64,000 bases of DNA from the NCBI RefSeq assembly GCF_024168645.1, contig NZ_JALJWF010000001.1:2595001-2659000 (forward strand). Direction: 5' to 3'. Below are positions 8,440 to 16,223 of this stretch, piece after piece. The translations under genes and the position numbers were made by a program. This DNA comes from Pseudomonas sp. GGS8 (GTDB taxonomy: Bacteria > Pseudomonadota > Gammaproteobacteria > Pseudomonadales > Pseudomonadaceae). Positions within the stretch are counted from its first letter, which is position 1. Every line of letters begins with the position of its first letter. The notes under the pieces were generated by a model. The model did no database searches. It worked only from the letters and a program-made list of their open reading frames with translations, and was not told the origin of the DNA.

Positions 8440-9276
8440 TCAGGAGCATTCAACAAGCGGCAATATATCTTGGTCGAAAATAGTAAGGGCTGTACGTCCG
8501 CAGGGTTTGTAGCCCACGACTCCTTCCAGGGGTTCGATGGTTCCGCCTACGGCTACAATGACGTACCTGAGGGTTGTCTCGCCGTGTGAAACCTGTCTAG
8601 CCGGTAGTGCATTCATTACAGACAACATCTGAGGGTTGGTTCGTTTAAGAAAGTTATTAAAGTTCCCAAACTGTAACGGTATAGAACGCAACATTTGATG
8701 ATTCATCAGATCTTCAGGTTTCCAACTGGTCGAAGTGAAAGTTTCGGAAACAACGAAATTCGGAAGAAAATTGAGGACTGGTCGCTCATACGCCTGGAGC
8801 GCAGCGGTAACATCCACCACGTAGAACGGTGGAGCCACAACGATCGCATGAGCCGCAGTGAAAGAACGTACATCAAAGGTCCAGAAATGTTGAGGGGGGC
8901 GGTCAGCGCTGGCCGGGAAGTCAATGGTCAACGTTGTCGTCGCAACATAGTTCCAGATACCGAGACGATCAAGCATCCGTCCGAGCATTCCAGAAACATC
9001 AACACATGCGCCTAGACGCCCATCCTTTTTTACCGCTGAAAATAGTACTTGGACGGCAATTTCAATTTTCCGCTTAGCCTCTGTCAAATAATTTGTATCG
9101 TAGGCGCGAGCTTCGACATAACGTGCGTAATTTTCTAGATATCTTGGATCTCGTTCCTCATTTTTTAGAAAATTGGGCTCGTCGTAAAATCCAGGCTTCC
9201 CGAAATCAATTTCATCTTTATGAAAGAGCTTCTCTAGCTGTTGCTCTAGCGCATTGTTGGATAGCTTCCATGACAT
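8440..9276 (-). CDS. Transglutaminase/papain-like Cys-His-Asp protein
   Basis: 278 aa, family not recognised by name. The core has the order of a transglutaminase or arylamine N-acetyltransferase fold: Cys91 in GRLGACVDVSGML at a helix start, His143 in FTAAHAIVVAPP on a strand, and Asp155 in FYVVDVTAAL on the next strand. This gives a Cys-His-Asp triad. The N-terminal 85 residues are helical and charged. The start is the ATG at 9276 with AAGGAC nine bases upstream. Probable activities are protease, transamidase or acyltransferase. It sits 424 bases upstream of the nuclease gene in the same orientation. Assignment to the fold rests on motif order only. Confidence 0.75.
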   Translation of the reverse strand: MSWKLSNNALEQQLEKLFHKDEIDFGKPGFYDEPNFLKNEERDPRYLENYARYVEARAYDTNYLTEAKRKIEIAVQVLFSAVKKDGRLGACVDVSGMLGRMLDRLGIWNYVATTTLTIDFPASADRPPQHFWTFDVRSFTAAHAIVVAPPFYVVDVTAALQAYERPVLNFLPNFVVSETFTSTSWKPEDLMNHQMLRSIPLQFGNFNNFLKRTNPQMLSVMNALPARQVSHGETTLRYVIVAVGGTIEPLEGVVGYKPCGRTALTIFDQDILPLVECS

Positions 9277-9295
9277 GGTTTAAGTCCTTCTAATA

Positions 9296-9457
9296 TTATT
9301 TATCATGTTTATCACGGTGCAGAGCGACACCAGTAATTTTGCTAGTGATTCTTGGATCGATTATTGTCACGTCTAACTCAAAGAGATAGTCAAATAGAGT
9401 GCAGTCTCGTAGCGGATCAACGCCTACAGTACCCACTGCTACGAGGCAGTAGGCCAC
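9296..9457 (-). CDS. Small 53-aa open frame upstream of the triad protein
   Basis: Frame ending at TAA 9298-9296, 20 bases before the start of the triad gene, so it could be co-transcribed. It begins at a GTG (9457) and reads ValAlaTyrCysLeuValAla..., then FDYLFELDVTIIDPRITSK and a charged tail HRDKHDK. The composition is strongly protein-like, and the frame remains open upstream to a TAA near 9477 without an ATG. It may be a genuine small protein with a GTG start or the surviving C-terminus of a broken gene. A good AGGAAGAGA-ATG start at 9502-9500 enters in another frame, hinting at a frameshift. Confidence 0.35.
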   Translation of the reverse strand: MAYCLVAVGTVGVDPLRDCTLFDYLFELDVTIIDPRITSKITGVALHRDKHDK

Positions 9458-9594
9458 GGTGGTGAGATTGCTCTCCGCATTGCGATGTTAATATCGCATA
9501 CATTCTCTTCCTGTCCCTATTACCGCGATGGCTACTCCAATGCGGTTTTCTACCGTATCACGCTACGACGTCGATTTGACCTGCTCCAACCTGC

Positions 9595-9720
9595 TCAGGC
9601 ACGTGGACGGCCAGAGGTTGAAAGCTCTGTGATTCCGTCTCTGATGAACTCCAAGTTTTCATCCAGCATGGCAAGCGCGCAGCGCACGTTGTCGGCGATG
9701 TCGGCGCGATCCGCGCTGTT
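9595..9720 (-). pseudogene. Possible C-terminal gene fragment cut by IS66
   Basis: Minus-strand frame of 41 codons after a TAG at 9723-9721, reading a helical sequence (ADNVRCALAMLDENLEFIRD) and ending SGRPRA at TGA 9597-9595. It has no start codon, and it begins almost exactly where the IS66 tail on the other strand begins. It may therefore be the 3' remnant of a gene interrupted by that element. The family is unknown and chance cannot be excluded. Confidence 0.25.
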
Positions 9721-9725
9721 CTACC

Positions 9726-9914
9726 AAATTGAAACGCTCATCCACTGCGGCGACTTTGATCCAGTCGGCGCGAATCAATGGGCATGATCCATACGAGTAT
9801 TTGAAGGGCATCCTCACACGTCTGCCGACGCAGCGGGCGAGTGAGATTACCGAGCTACTGCCGCATAAGTGGGCGCCCGTCTAACCATGCAAGAGGTTCT
9901 GGGCAAACGCTACT
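9726..9914 (+). mobile_element. IS66-family transposase (TnpC) C-terminal remnant
   Basis: The plus frame at 9744-9884 reads AATLIQSARINGHDPYEYLK, then LTRLPTQRASEITELLPHKW and APV with a stop at 9882-9884. This is the characteristic end of IS66 TnpC proteins. The upstream catalytic part is missing. About 17-30 bases after the stop, GGGCAAACGCTACT resembles an IS66 terminal inverted repeat (GTAAGCG... in reverse). It is therefore a 3' relic of an insertion sequence. It marks past mobility at this side of the island and cannot be active. Confidence 0.75.
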
Positions 9915-9948
9915 TCGTATCCGACCGCTTGCGATTTGCGAAGACTAT

Positions 9949-10260
9949 CTATCGGCTCCCAGCGTCACCAAAATAATCATCCTTCGCGACCAGACCGAGA
10001 TTATCGGTGAGATCCTGGCCATCCTCGCTGAGCAGATGTTGAGTTCGCCGCTCCTGCTTGAGGTAAGCCAGCGTTCGGAAGAAGCACTCCTCACACAGGT
10101 GCAGTTCATAGCGCTCCCCATCATGGGCAGTGCCATACCCCCAGTGTGCTTGTAGGGTGCCGAACTGATGCCCGCCAGTATCCAAGCGGGTGGAGCAACG
10201 GCACACATCGCACACGACGTCCGTAACGGTCTCGACTTCGACTCTTCCGGTTATTTTCAT
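9949..10260 (-). CDS. Small zinc-ribbon-like conserved hypothetical protein
   Basis: 103 aa. Two CxxC pairs (Cys17/Cys20 in VVCDVC and Cys56/Cys59 in LCEECF) frame a 35-residue beta-rich insert, as in a zinc ribbon. The rest is acidic, ending in DDYFGDAGSR. It looks like a widespread Pseudomonas hypothetical protein, but I can attach no function. The start is the ATG at 10260 with TAGGAG seven bases upstream. It is the last intact gene before the core genome, with its own leader on the right. Confidence 0.75.
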   Translation of the reverse strand: MKITGRVEVETVTDVVCDVCRCSTRLDTGGHQFGTLQAHWGYGTAHDGERYELHLCEECFFRTLAYLKQERRTQHLLSEDGQDLTDNLGLVAKDDYFGDAGSR

Positions 10261-10812
10261 CGCTGACTCCTACAAACGGCTCTGACTTTTGCTTTCAGCA
10301 TACAGGCTCCAGGACGGAGCGTAGGCTGGCTATTGTTACATCCACCGTTTGAATCCACAGTCGTTCTCTGCCGGTCAAGGTCATGAAATGTGGTGGTCAA
10401 TTCCATGCAAATGGCTGGTCAGGTCGAATTGGATGAGCGAGTCTGCGCAATACCCCAACCACGCAAGGTGAGTTGGCGGAACGCTTATGGCTAATTTGCT
10501 AACGGGGCCGTTTCTGACTCCTAGCGGACAGTTATGTTAGGTCAACTCTGGTAGAGGCGGAAAGGGTGATGAACACCAGTCGTCAGCGGGAAAAAACGTA
10601 AAGCGTGATCTTTACAGCGACTTGTCAGATAAGCGTGAGTGGCATCGTTCGACCGTGGATGTCGCGTCGTTCTTTACGTTTTACAAAATTCTGCGCTTAC
10701 CAATTTAGCTGTGTCCCTCGTAGTATAAGGGCTATAGAGCGATTGTATTTTTTCTTAAGCGGTTCTTATGTGAACTACCCTTCTAAAAAGCAGTTATCCA
10801 GTCAGTAACAAC
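10261..10812. other. 550-base gap of probable mobile-element debris
   Basis: No convincing gene. It contains GTGGTCA/CTGGTCAGGTC motifs near 10392-10426 of the kind repeated at IS21-family ends, and an 11-base inverted repeat AAAACGTAAAG (10593-10603) and CTTTACGTTTT (10672-10682). A plus frame at 10605-10808 lacks protein character. This is probably the junction between island and core. Confidence 0.45.
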
Positions 10813-10846
10813 AAAAGCGAAGCCATTGATCTGGCTTCGCTTTTTT
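10813..10846 (-). terminator. Rho-independent terminator of ycaO
   Basis: AAGCGAAGCC/GGCTTCGCTT stem of ten pairs with an eight-base loop. It is flanked by A and T runs, so it can work in both directions. It lies 11 bases past the ycaO stop and separates it from the island. Confidence 0.9.
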
Positions 10847-10856
10847 GTGGGCGCCG

Positions 10857-13061
10857 TTAACTGGACAAAGCCGTCACGTTGGCCCGCGCGGTATGCAGTT
10901 TTTTGTAACTCTCGATCAGGCGCAAGTGCCTATCGAGCCCTTCCAATTTCATGCTGGTCGGCGTCAAGCCATGGAAGCGCACGCTGCCGTCCACCGATCC
11001 GATCGCTGCATCCATCCGCTCGTTGCCAAACATCCGGCGGAAATTGGCCTCGTAGTCTTCCAGTTCCAGGTCTTCGTCCAGTTTCATCTCCAGCACCACG
11101 TTCACGGCCTGATAGAACAAGCCGCGCTCAACCGTGTTGTCGTTGTACTGCAGGAACATTTCCACCGCCTCTTTCGCCTCTTCAAATTGTTGCAAGGCGA
11201 GATAGATCAGCAGCTTCAACTCCAGGATCGTCAGCTGACCCCAGGCCGTATTGTCATCAAATTCGATGCCGATCAAGGTGGTGATGTCGGTGTAGTCGTC
11301 CAGCTCACTTTCCACCAGACGTTCAACCAGCGCTTGCAGTTCGTCTTCGTCCAGGCGATGCAGGTTCAGGATGTCGGCGCGGAAGAACAGCGCTTTGTTG
11401 GTGTTATCCCAGATCAGATCGTCTACTGGATAAATTTCCGAATAGTCTGGCACCAGGATGCGGCAGGCCGTTGCACCGATATGCTCGTAGACCGCCATGT
11501 ACACTTCCTTGCCCATGCCTTCGAGAATGCCGAACAAGGTCGCGGCTTCCTCGGCATTCGAGTTTTCACCCTGGCCGGAGAAGTCCCACTCCACGAATTC
11601 GTAATCCGATTTCGAGCTGAAGAAGCGCCACGACACCACGCCGCTGGAGTCGATAAAGTGCTCGACGAAGTTATTAGGCTCGGTCACCGCGTGACCTTCA
11701 AAAGTCGGCTGGGGCAAGTCGTTGAGGCCTTCGAAGCTGCGGCCCTGGAGCAATTCGGTCAGGCTGCGTTCCAGCGCCACTTCCAGGCTCGGGTGCGCGC
11801 CGAACGAAGCGAACACACCGCCGGTACGCGGGTTCATCAACGTGACGCACATCACCGGGAATTCCCCCCCCAGGGACGCATCCTTCACCAGCACCGGGAA
11901 CCCTTGCTCTTCCAGCGCCTGAATACCGGCCAGTATCCCTGGGTACTTCGCCAGCACGTGAGCCGGCACATCCGGCAGGGCAAATTCACCTTCGATGATT
12001 TCGCGTTTTACCGCGCGCTCGAAGATCTCCGACAGGCACTGCACTTGGGCTTCGGCCAGCGTGTTACCGGCACTCATGCCGTTGCTCAGGAACAGGTTTT
12101 CAATCAGGTTGGACGGGAAATACACCACCTCGCCGTCCGACTGGCGCACGTATGGCAGCGAGCAGATGCCGCGCTCTTCATTGCCCGAGTTGGTGTCGAT
12201 CAGATGGGAGCCACGCAGCTCGCCGTCGCGGTTGTAAATCTTCAGGCAGTACTCGTCGAGGATTTCGGCCGGCAGTGCATCTTTACGGCCAGGCTTGAAC
12301 CAGCGTTCGTCCGGGTAGTGCACAAACGCTGCATCGGCGATGTCTTCGCCCCAGAACTGGTCGTTGTAGAAGAAGTTGCAGTTGAGTCGCTCGATAAACT
12401 CGCCCAGCGCCGACGCCAACGCGCCTTCCTTGGTCGCACCCTTGCCGTTGGTAAAGCACATCGGCGAGTGTGCATCGCGGATATGCAGCGACCACACATG
12501 GGGCACGATATTGCGCCAGGAGGCGATTTCAATCTTCATGCCCAGGTCCGCCAGAATGGCCGACATATTGGCGATGGTTTGCTCCAGCGGCAGATCCTTG
12601 CCCGCAATATAAGTGCTCGCCTCTGAGCTGGAAGCAGGCATCAGCAGCGCCTGGGCATCGGCGTCGAGGTTGTCCACCTCTTCGATCACAAACTCAGGCC
12701 CGGCTTGCACCACTTTTTTCACGGTGCAACGGTCGATGGAACGCAGGATGCCCTGGCGGTCCTTGTCGGAGATGTCCGCCGGCAACTCGACCTGGATCTT
12801 GAAAATCTGGTTGTAGCGGTTTTCCGGGTCAACAATATTGTTCTGCGACAGGCGGATGTTATCCGTGGGGATATTGCGCGTGCTGCAGTACAACTTCACA
12901 AAATACGCCGCACACAACGCCGACGAAGCCAGGAAGTAGTCGAACGGACCCGGTGCCGAGCCATCGCCCTTGTAGCGGATAGGTTGATCGGCCACCACCG
13001 TGAAGTCATCGAACTTGGCTTCAAGTCGAAGGTTGTCGAGAAAGTTGACCTTGATTTCCAT
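10857..13061 (-). CDS. ycaO: OsmC-domain/YcaO-domain fusion protein
   Basis: 734 aa. Residues about 1-140 are an OsmC-like domain (GPFDYFLASSALCAAYFVKLYC, with the thiol-peroxidase-type Cys). The rest is a YcaO ATP-dependent cyclodehydratase-type domain, with TKEGALASALGEFIERLNC, the SxxxExxER nucleotide site, and a long C-terminal helical region. Stand-alone YcaO of E. coli influences RimO-dependent methylthiolation of ribosomal protein S12. No thiazole-forming partner gene is adjacent, so peptide heterocyclisation is not suggested. The start is the ATG at 13061; no clear ribosome site is seen. It follows yjfC by 120 bases on the same strand and may be read with the yjf cluster. Confidence 0.9.
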   Translation of the reverse strand: MEIKVNFLDNLRLEAKFDDFTVVADQPIRYKGDGSAPGPFDYFLASSALCAAYFVKLYCSTRNIPTDNIRLSQNNIVDPENRYNQIFKIQVELPADISDKDRQGILRSIDRCTVKKVVQAGPEFVIEEVDNLDADAQALLMPASSSEASTYIAGKDLPLEQTIANMSAILADLGMKIEIASWRNIVPHVWSLHIRDAHSPMCFTNGKGATKEGALASALGEFIERLNCNFFYNDQFWGEDIADAAFVHYPDERWFKPGRKDALPAEILDEYCLKIYNRDGELRGSHLIDTNSGNEERGICSLPYVRQSDGEVVYFPSNLIENLFLSNGMSAGNTLAEAQVQCLSEIFERAVKREIIEGEFALPDVPAHVLAKYPGILAGIQALEEQGFPVLVKDASLGGEFPVMCVTLMNPRTGGVFASFGAHPSLEVALERSLTELLQGRSFEGLNDLPQPTFEGHAVTEPNNFVEHFIDSSGVVSWRFFSSKSDYEFVEWDFSGQGENSNAEEAATLFGILEGMGKEVYMAVYEHIGATACRILVPDYSEIYPVDDLIWDNTNKALFFRADILNLHRLDEDELQALVERLVESELDDYTDITTLIGIEFDDNTAWGQLTILELKLLIYLALQQFEEAKEAVEMFLQYNDNTVERGLFYQAVNVVLEMKLDEDLELEDYEANFRRMFGNERMDAAIGSVDGSVRFHGLTPTSMKLEGLDRHLRLIESYKKLHTARANVTALSS

Positions 13062-13181
13062 GGGGGATTACCAGAATAGCGGCTAAACGAATGGCCGCCA
13101 TTATCCGGCATTTGCGCAGTAAGTCTTGTGGGTGTCTGACGATATGTCGATACCCGGTCTTTTTAGTGGGCGATGGAGGGC

Positions 13182-14339
13182 TCAGTCGAGTATCAGATGT
13201 GGCAAGAACCGGCTCGAATCCTTGGTAATCAAACTGTTGTCCTCACGCACGCCGATGCCGGCCGCCTGATCCCCGATCACCCAAGAGCCGATCAGCGTGT
13301 AGCTGTCGCCAAATTTTGGCAGCGGGGCGAACTCCTGAAGGATAAAGGGTGCATCAGTGTAGGGGCCGTCCTCTTTTACGATCAGGCCATCGGCAGTTTG
13401 CAGCTCAATGTTCGCGCCTTCTCGTGAGAAGAATGGCTTGCGCACCCAGCCTTTGGGCACCGCTTTACTCGGATCGGTGTCCAGGTGCGCCGCCAGCAGG
13501 TTCGGGTGACCTTGGTTGAACTCCCACAGCAGCGGCAGGATGCCCTTGTTGGAGATGATGGATTTCCAGGGCGGTTCGAAAAACTGCGTATCGCTCTGCG
13601 CAATCGCTGCGCCGAAGGGTTCGTGGAAGATGAACTCCCAGGCATGCAGTTTGAACAGGTGAGGGATCCAGCGATCTTCGAGGTCGACGAAACGTCCGTC
13701 ACTGGTGAGGCCAATGTCTTCGATATCGATGTGCCGCGATTCGATGCCGACCTTTTCCGCGACCAGGCGCAGGTAATCAGTGGTGCCCTTGTCTTCGACC
13801 GAGTCTTTCATCGAGGCGAAATAGAAGGGCTGTTTGAGCTGCAGTTGGGCAAAAGCCTGATGCAGCTTGGTGTCGATGCTATTGAACTGGTCAGCATGCT
13901 TGGGCAGCAAGCCGCGTTCGATACATTGCTCCAGCCAGCCCCACTGAAATGCTGCGGCCTCATACAGACTGGTCGGCGTGTCGTAGTTGAGTTCCAGCAA
14001 CTTGGCCGGCCCGGTACCGTCGTAGGAGAAGTCCATGCGCCCATACAGGTGCGGGTGGCCTTCGAGCCATGAAGTGCGAACCATGTCGAAGAACGGCGCG
14101 GGAATGCTCAGGCGCTCTAATAACTCTTCGCTTTGCACCACTCGCGCCACCAGGTCCATGCACATCTCATGAACCTCGGTGGTCGGGTCTTCGAGGTCGT
14201 TTTCGATCTGCTTGAGCGTGAACTGGTAGTACGCGCTCTCGTCCCAATAGGGTTCGTCGTCGATGGTATGGAACAGAAAGCCAAGGCTTTCGGCAGTCTG
14301 TTTCCAGTCATGACGCTCCGTGCAGAGGATTTTCTTCAT
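13182..14339 (-). CDS. yjfC: Glutathionylspermidine synthase-like ATP-grasp (YjfC/YgiC type)
   Basis: 385 aa, the normal length of the YjfC/YgiC family: the C-terminal amide-ligase half of glutathionylspermidine synthase without the amidase half. Family landmarks visible are GRMDFSYDGTGPAKLLELNYD near residue 100, LYEAAAFQWGW after it, and the ATP-grasp end GSWVIGDQAAGIGVRED. The true substrate of this family in bacteria is not settled. It is the last gene of the yjf-like cluster, 12 bases after yjfM. Confidence 0.9.
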   Translation of the reverse strand: MKKILCTERHDWKQTAESLGFLFHTIDDEPYWDESAYYQFTLKQIENDLEDPTTEVHEMCMDLVARVVQSEELLERLSIPAPFFDMVRTSWLEGHPHLYGRMDFSYDGTGPAKLLELNYDTPTSLYEAAAFQWGWLEQCIERGLLPKHADQFNSIDTKLHQAFAQLQLKQPFYFASMKDSVEDKGTTDYLRLVAEKVGIESRHIDIEDIGLTSDGRFVDLEDRWIPHLFKLHAWEFIFHEPFGAAIAQSDTQFFEPPWKSIISNKGILPLLWEFNQGHPNLLAAHLDTDPSKAVPKGWVRKPFFSREGANIELQTADGLIVKEDGPYTDAPFILQEFAPLPKFGDSYTLIGSWVIGDQAAGIGVREDNSLITKDSSRFLPHLILD

Positions 14340-14351
14340 GGCCCTGCTCCC

Positions 14352-15080
14352 TTAACTGCTCGAACCGCCAAAGCTCTTGCTTGATCCACCCCAGCCACTG
14401 CGTGCGCTGGCCTGGCTGCCGAAGCCGCCGCGGGAGGTGGACGAGGCAACGGACACCGGCTTGCTGCGGGTGATGGTGTCGGTGTAACTGCTACTGCTGC
14501 CGTAGCGCGCCTGATTGGACCTGTTGAAGGTTGAACCTGACGATACTCGCTGACTGAGTGTCGAGGACGAGTAGTCACCGCGATCATCGCGATAGCGGTA
14601 GACCGGTTCGGAGTAGTAACTGTTGCGGTTGTTACTGAGCATGTTGCCGATCAGCAGTCCCGTCAGCAGGTTACTGCCGGAGAAGCCCGACCCTGCGGCG
14701 TTCGCTTCAGACGCGGGCAATTTAGCCTTGGCCGCGTCCACTTCGGACTGCGTCACCTCGCCATCGGCACTCAGCTCGAAACCGCCGAGCTTGGGGATGA
14801 ATTTGCCGGCGGAATCCTGCTGGCACCAGTCGGCGACAAAGTCGGCGTCGCAATCAGCCTGGTTGTCGTACACCGGCGCAATGCTTCGATGCTGGGCCAT
14901 GGCCTTCATATAGGCGTCAGAACAGATGTCGACCGGGAGCTTTTCATCGGCGCACTGCTGGACGGACTGGAAATTGTACTTTTTGTGTATCTCGTAGGTT
15001 TTTTCCGTCGGCCCGCAGCCTGATATGGCCATGGCGACCGATGCCGCCAGCGAGAGCTGAACGTACTTGCTTCGTTTCAT
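14352..15080 (-). CDS. yjfM: DUF1190 lipoprotein (YjfM/YgiB type)
   Basis: 242 aa. It has a lipoprotein signal with lipobox ISGC (Cys22), then a Cys-containing domain typical of DUF1190 (QQCADEKLPVDICSDAYMKA, DADFVADWCQQ). A long low-complexity Ser/Gly/Tyr/Arg-rich C-terminus ends KSFGGSSS. It is probably anchored in the envelope. DUF1190 genes regularly precede a YjfC/YgiC ATP-grasp gene, as here, suggesting a shared substrate. Function unknown. Confidence 0.9.
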   Translation of the reverse strand: MKRSKYVQLSLAASVAMAISGCGPTEKTYEIHKKYNFQSVQQCADEKLPVDICSDAYMKAMAQHRSIAPVYDNQADCDADFVADWCQQDSAGKFIPKLGGFELSADGEVTQSEVDAAKAKLPASEANAAGSGFSGSNLLTGLLIGNMLSNNRNSYYSEPVYRYRDDRGDYSSSTLSQRVSSGSTFNRSNQARYGSSSSYTDTITRSKPVSVASSTSRGGFGSQASARSGWGGSSKSFGGSSS

Positions 15081-15099
15081 CGCAATCTCCGTGGCGCAA

Positions 15100-15528
15100 T
15101 CAGTTCTGGGAAGGGGTCATGCACGCGGCGTTCAACATGCCGACGCTGATGGCCACTGCCGCGACATAGATACCCGCAGCGATTTCGCCTTTCTTGATGC
15201 GTTCAGAGGCGCCTTTCAGCACCAGGCTGGTCACCAGGAACGCCAGCAGTTGTACGAAAGCGGCGATCACCGCCCAGACGACGAAGTCCAGAATGCTGAT
15301 CGAGTAGGCGATCACATTACTGGCCGGAATGGCGAAACCGATGATGGCGCCACCCAGGGCGATGGCGGCTGCAACGTTGCCCGCACGGATCAGTTCGAAT
15401 TCCCTGTGCGGTGTGATTCGGGTGTAGATGAACTGGAAGAGGGCAAACAGCACGGCGGCGCCGAGGATGTACAAAACAAACCCGAGCACGGCGGCTTTGT
15501 TCAGGGAAATGGAGAGCGCTTCAAGCAT
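15100..15528 (-). CDS. yjfL: DUF350 membrane protein (YjfL type)
   Basis: 142 aa with four predicted membrane segments in two DUF350 repeats (AAAIALGGAIIGFAIPASN is the diagnostic motif). It is likely an inner-membrane protein associated with PspA-type stress clusters. It lies between yjfK and yjfM with short spacers on both sides, in the same order as in E. coli. Confidence 0.9.
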   Translation of the reverse strand: MLEALSISLNKAAVLGFVLYILGAAVLFALFQFIYTRITPHREFELIRAGNVAAAIALGGAIIGFAIPASNVIAYSISILDFVVWAVIAAFVQLLAFLVTSLVLKGASERIKKGEIAAGIYVAAVAISVGMLNAACMTPSQN

Positions 15529-15542
15529 GGACTTCTTCCTTT

Positions 15543-16223
15543 TTAAAAAGTGTTCAGGTCGGTGGTGTACAGCGAAATGCCCAGCGAAGTGCTCAAGCTG
15601 ATGGTGCCTTCGGCGTCTTCTTCGACGGAAAACAGCAGGAATTCCCGGCGATCGGTCAGGCCGGTTTCACGGGCGTACAGCATCGAACGGTGCCCGATGC
15701 TGTAGGTCTCATCCGGATTCTTCAGGTGTTCGCTCAACGGCACCAGTTCGGTCTGGCCGTTCTCGGTGCCCCATTCGCGGGTGTATTCGACACCGTTGAG
15801 CGTGTAGGTCGGCAGCCCGATCAGGCTTTGAGGGCCGGCCAGCCGCCGCAGCTCCGCTTCACTGTTGATGGTGACGTAACTGAGGTAGTTGAACAGGATC
15901 ACCGACTCGACCTGCCCGGCGATGTCGCCGGTGGTGTGCACTTGCAGCCAGTAGTCTTCGTCGTTCATGTAATAGCGCGACAGCCAGTTCGACTGCCCGA
16001 GATCGACGGTACCGGCGCTCCAGATCTGCTGGGAGCCTGGGATGGTCACGCTGGTGTTGCCGTCGAGCAACAGCTTCAGGGTGGTGTCGAACATTACCCC
16101 TTTGCCCAATGCCAGGCCCAGCGGGCCGCTGATTGGCAGGTTGTCGTTGGCTGTCCATTTCGAATCGGTATTGGTGCCCGCGTTCGGGGCCTCAAGCCCC
16201 AGCAACTGTTTAAACCATCCCAT
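15543..16223 (-). CDS. yjfK: DUF2491 protein (YjfK type)
   Basis: 226 aa soluble protein. Family features are an N-terminal MGWFKQLLGLE, the LGLALGKGV segment, and DEDYWLQV in the centre, followed by a beta-rich C-terminus. It is known only from yjf-type clusters. It starts inside the end of the K+ channel gene (14-base overlap), so the two are co-translated. Function unknown. Confidence 0.9.
   Translation of the reverse strand: MGWFKQLLGLEAPNAGTNTDSKWTANDNLPISGPLGLALGKGVMFDTTLKLLLDGNTSVTIPGSQQIWSAGTVDLGQSNWLSRYYMNDEDYWLQVHTTGDIAGQVESVILFNYLSYVTINSEAELRRLAGPQSLIGLPTYTLNGVEYTREWGTENGQTELVPLSEHLKNPDETYSIGHRSMLYARETGLTDRREFLLFSVEEDAEGTISLSTSLGISLYTTDLNTF

Noticed and set aside
8440..9276. Bacterial gasdermin paired with the CHAT protease
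   Set aside because: The size fits, but the N-terminus lacks gasdermin character, and a Cys-His-Asp triad is present instead.
9485..9787. 100-codon plus-strand open frame
   Set aside because: No ribosome site, unlike any protein, and it overlaps the IS66 tail in another frame.
10380..10440. IS21-family terminal repeats
   Set aside because: Only two weak GGTCA-type motifs and no transposase; kept as a remark in the gap entry, not as an element.
1..10800. tRNA gene serving as island attachment site
   Set aside because: No cloverleaf sequence or duplicated tRNA end was found in this part of the window.
10845..12626. 593-codon open frame antisense to ycaO
   Set aside because: Typical shadow of a GC-rich coding strand; the minus strand has clear OsmC and YcaO motifs.
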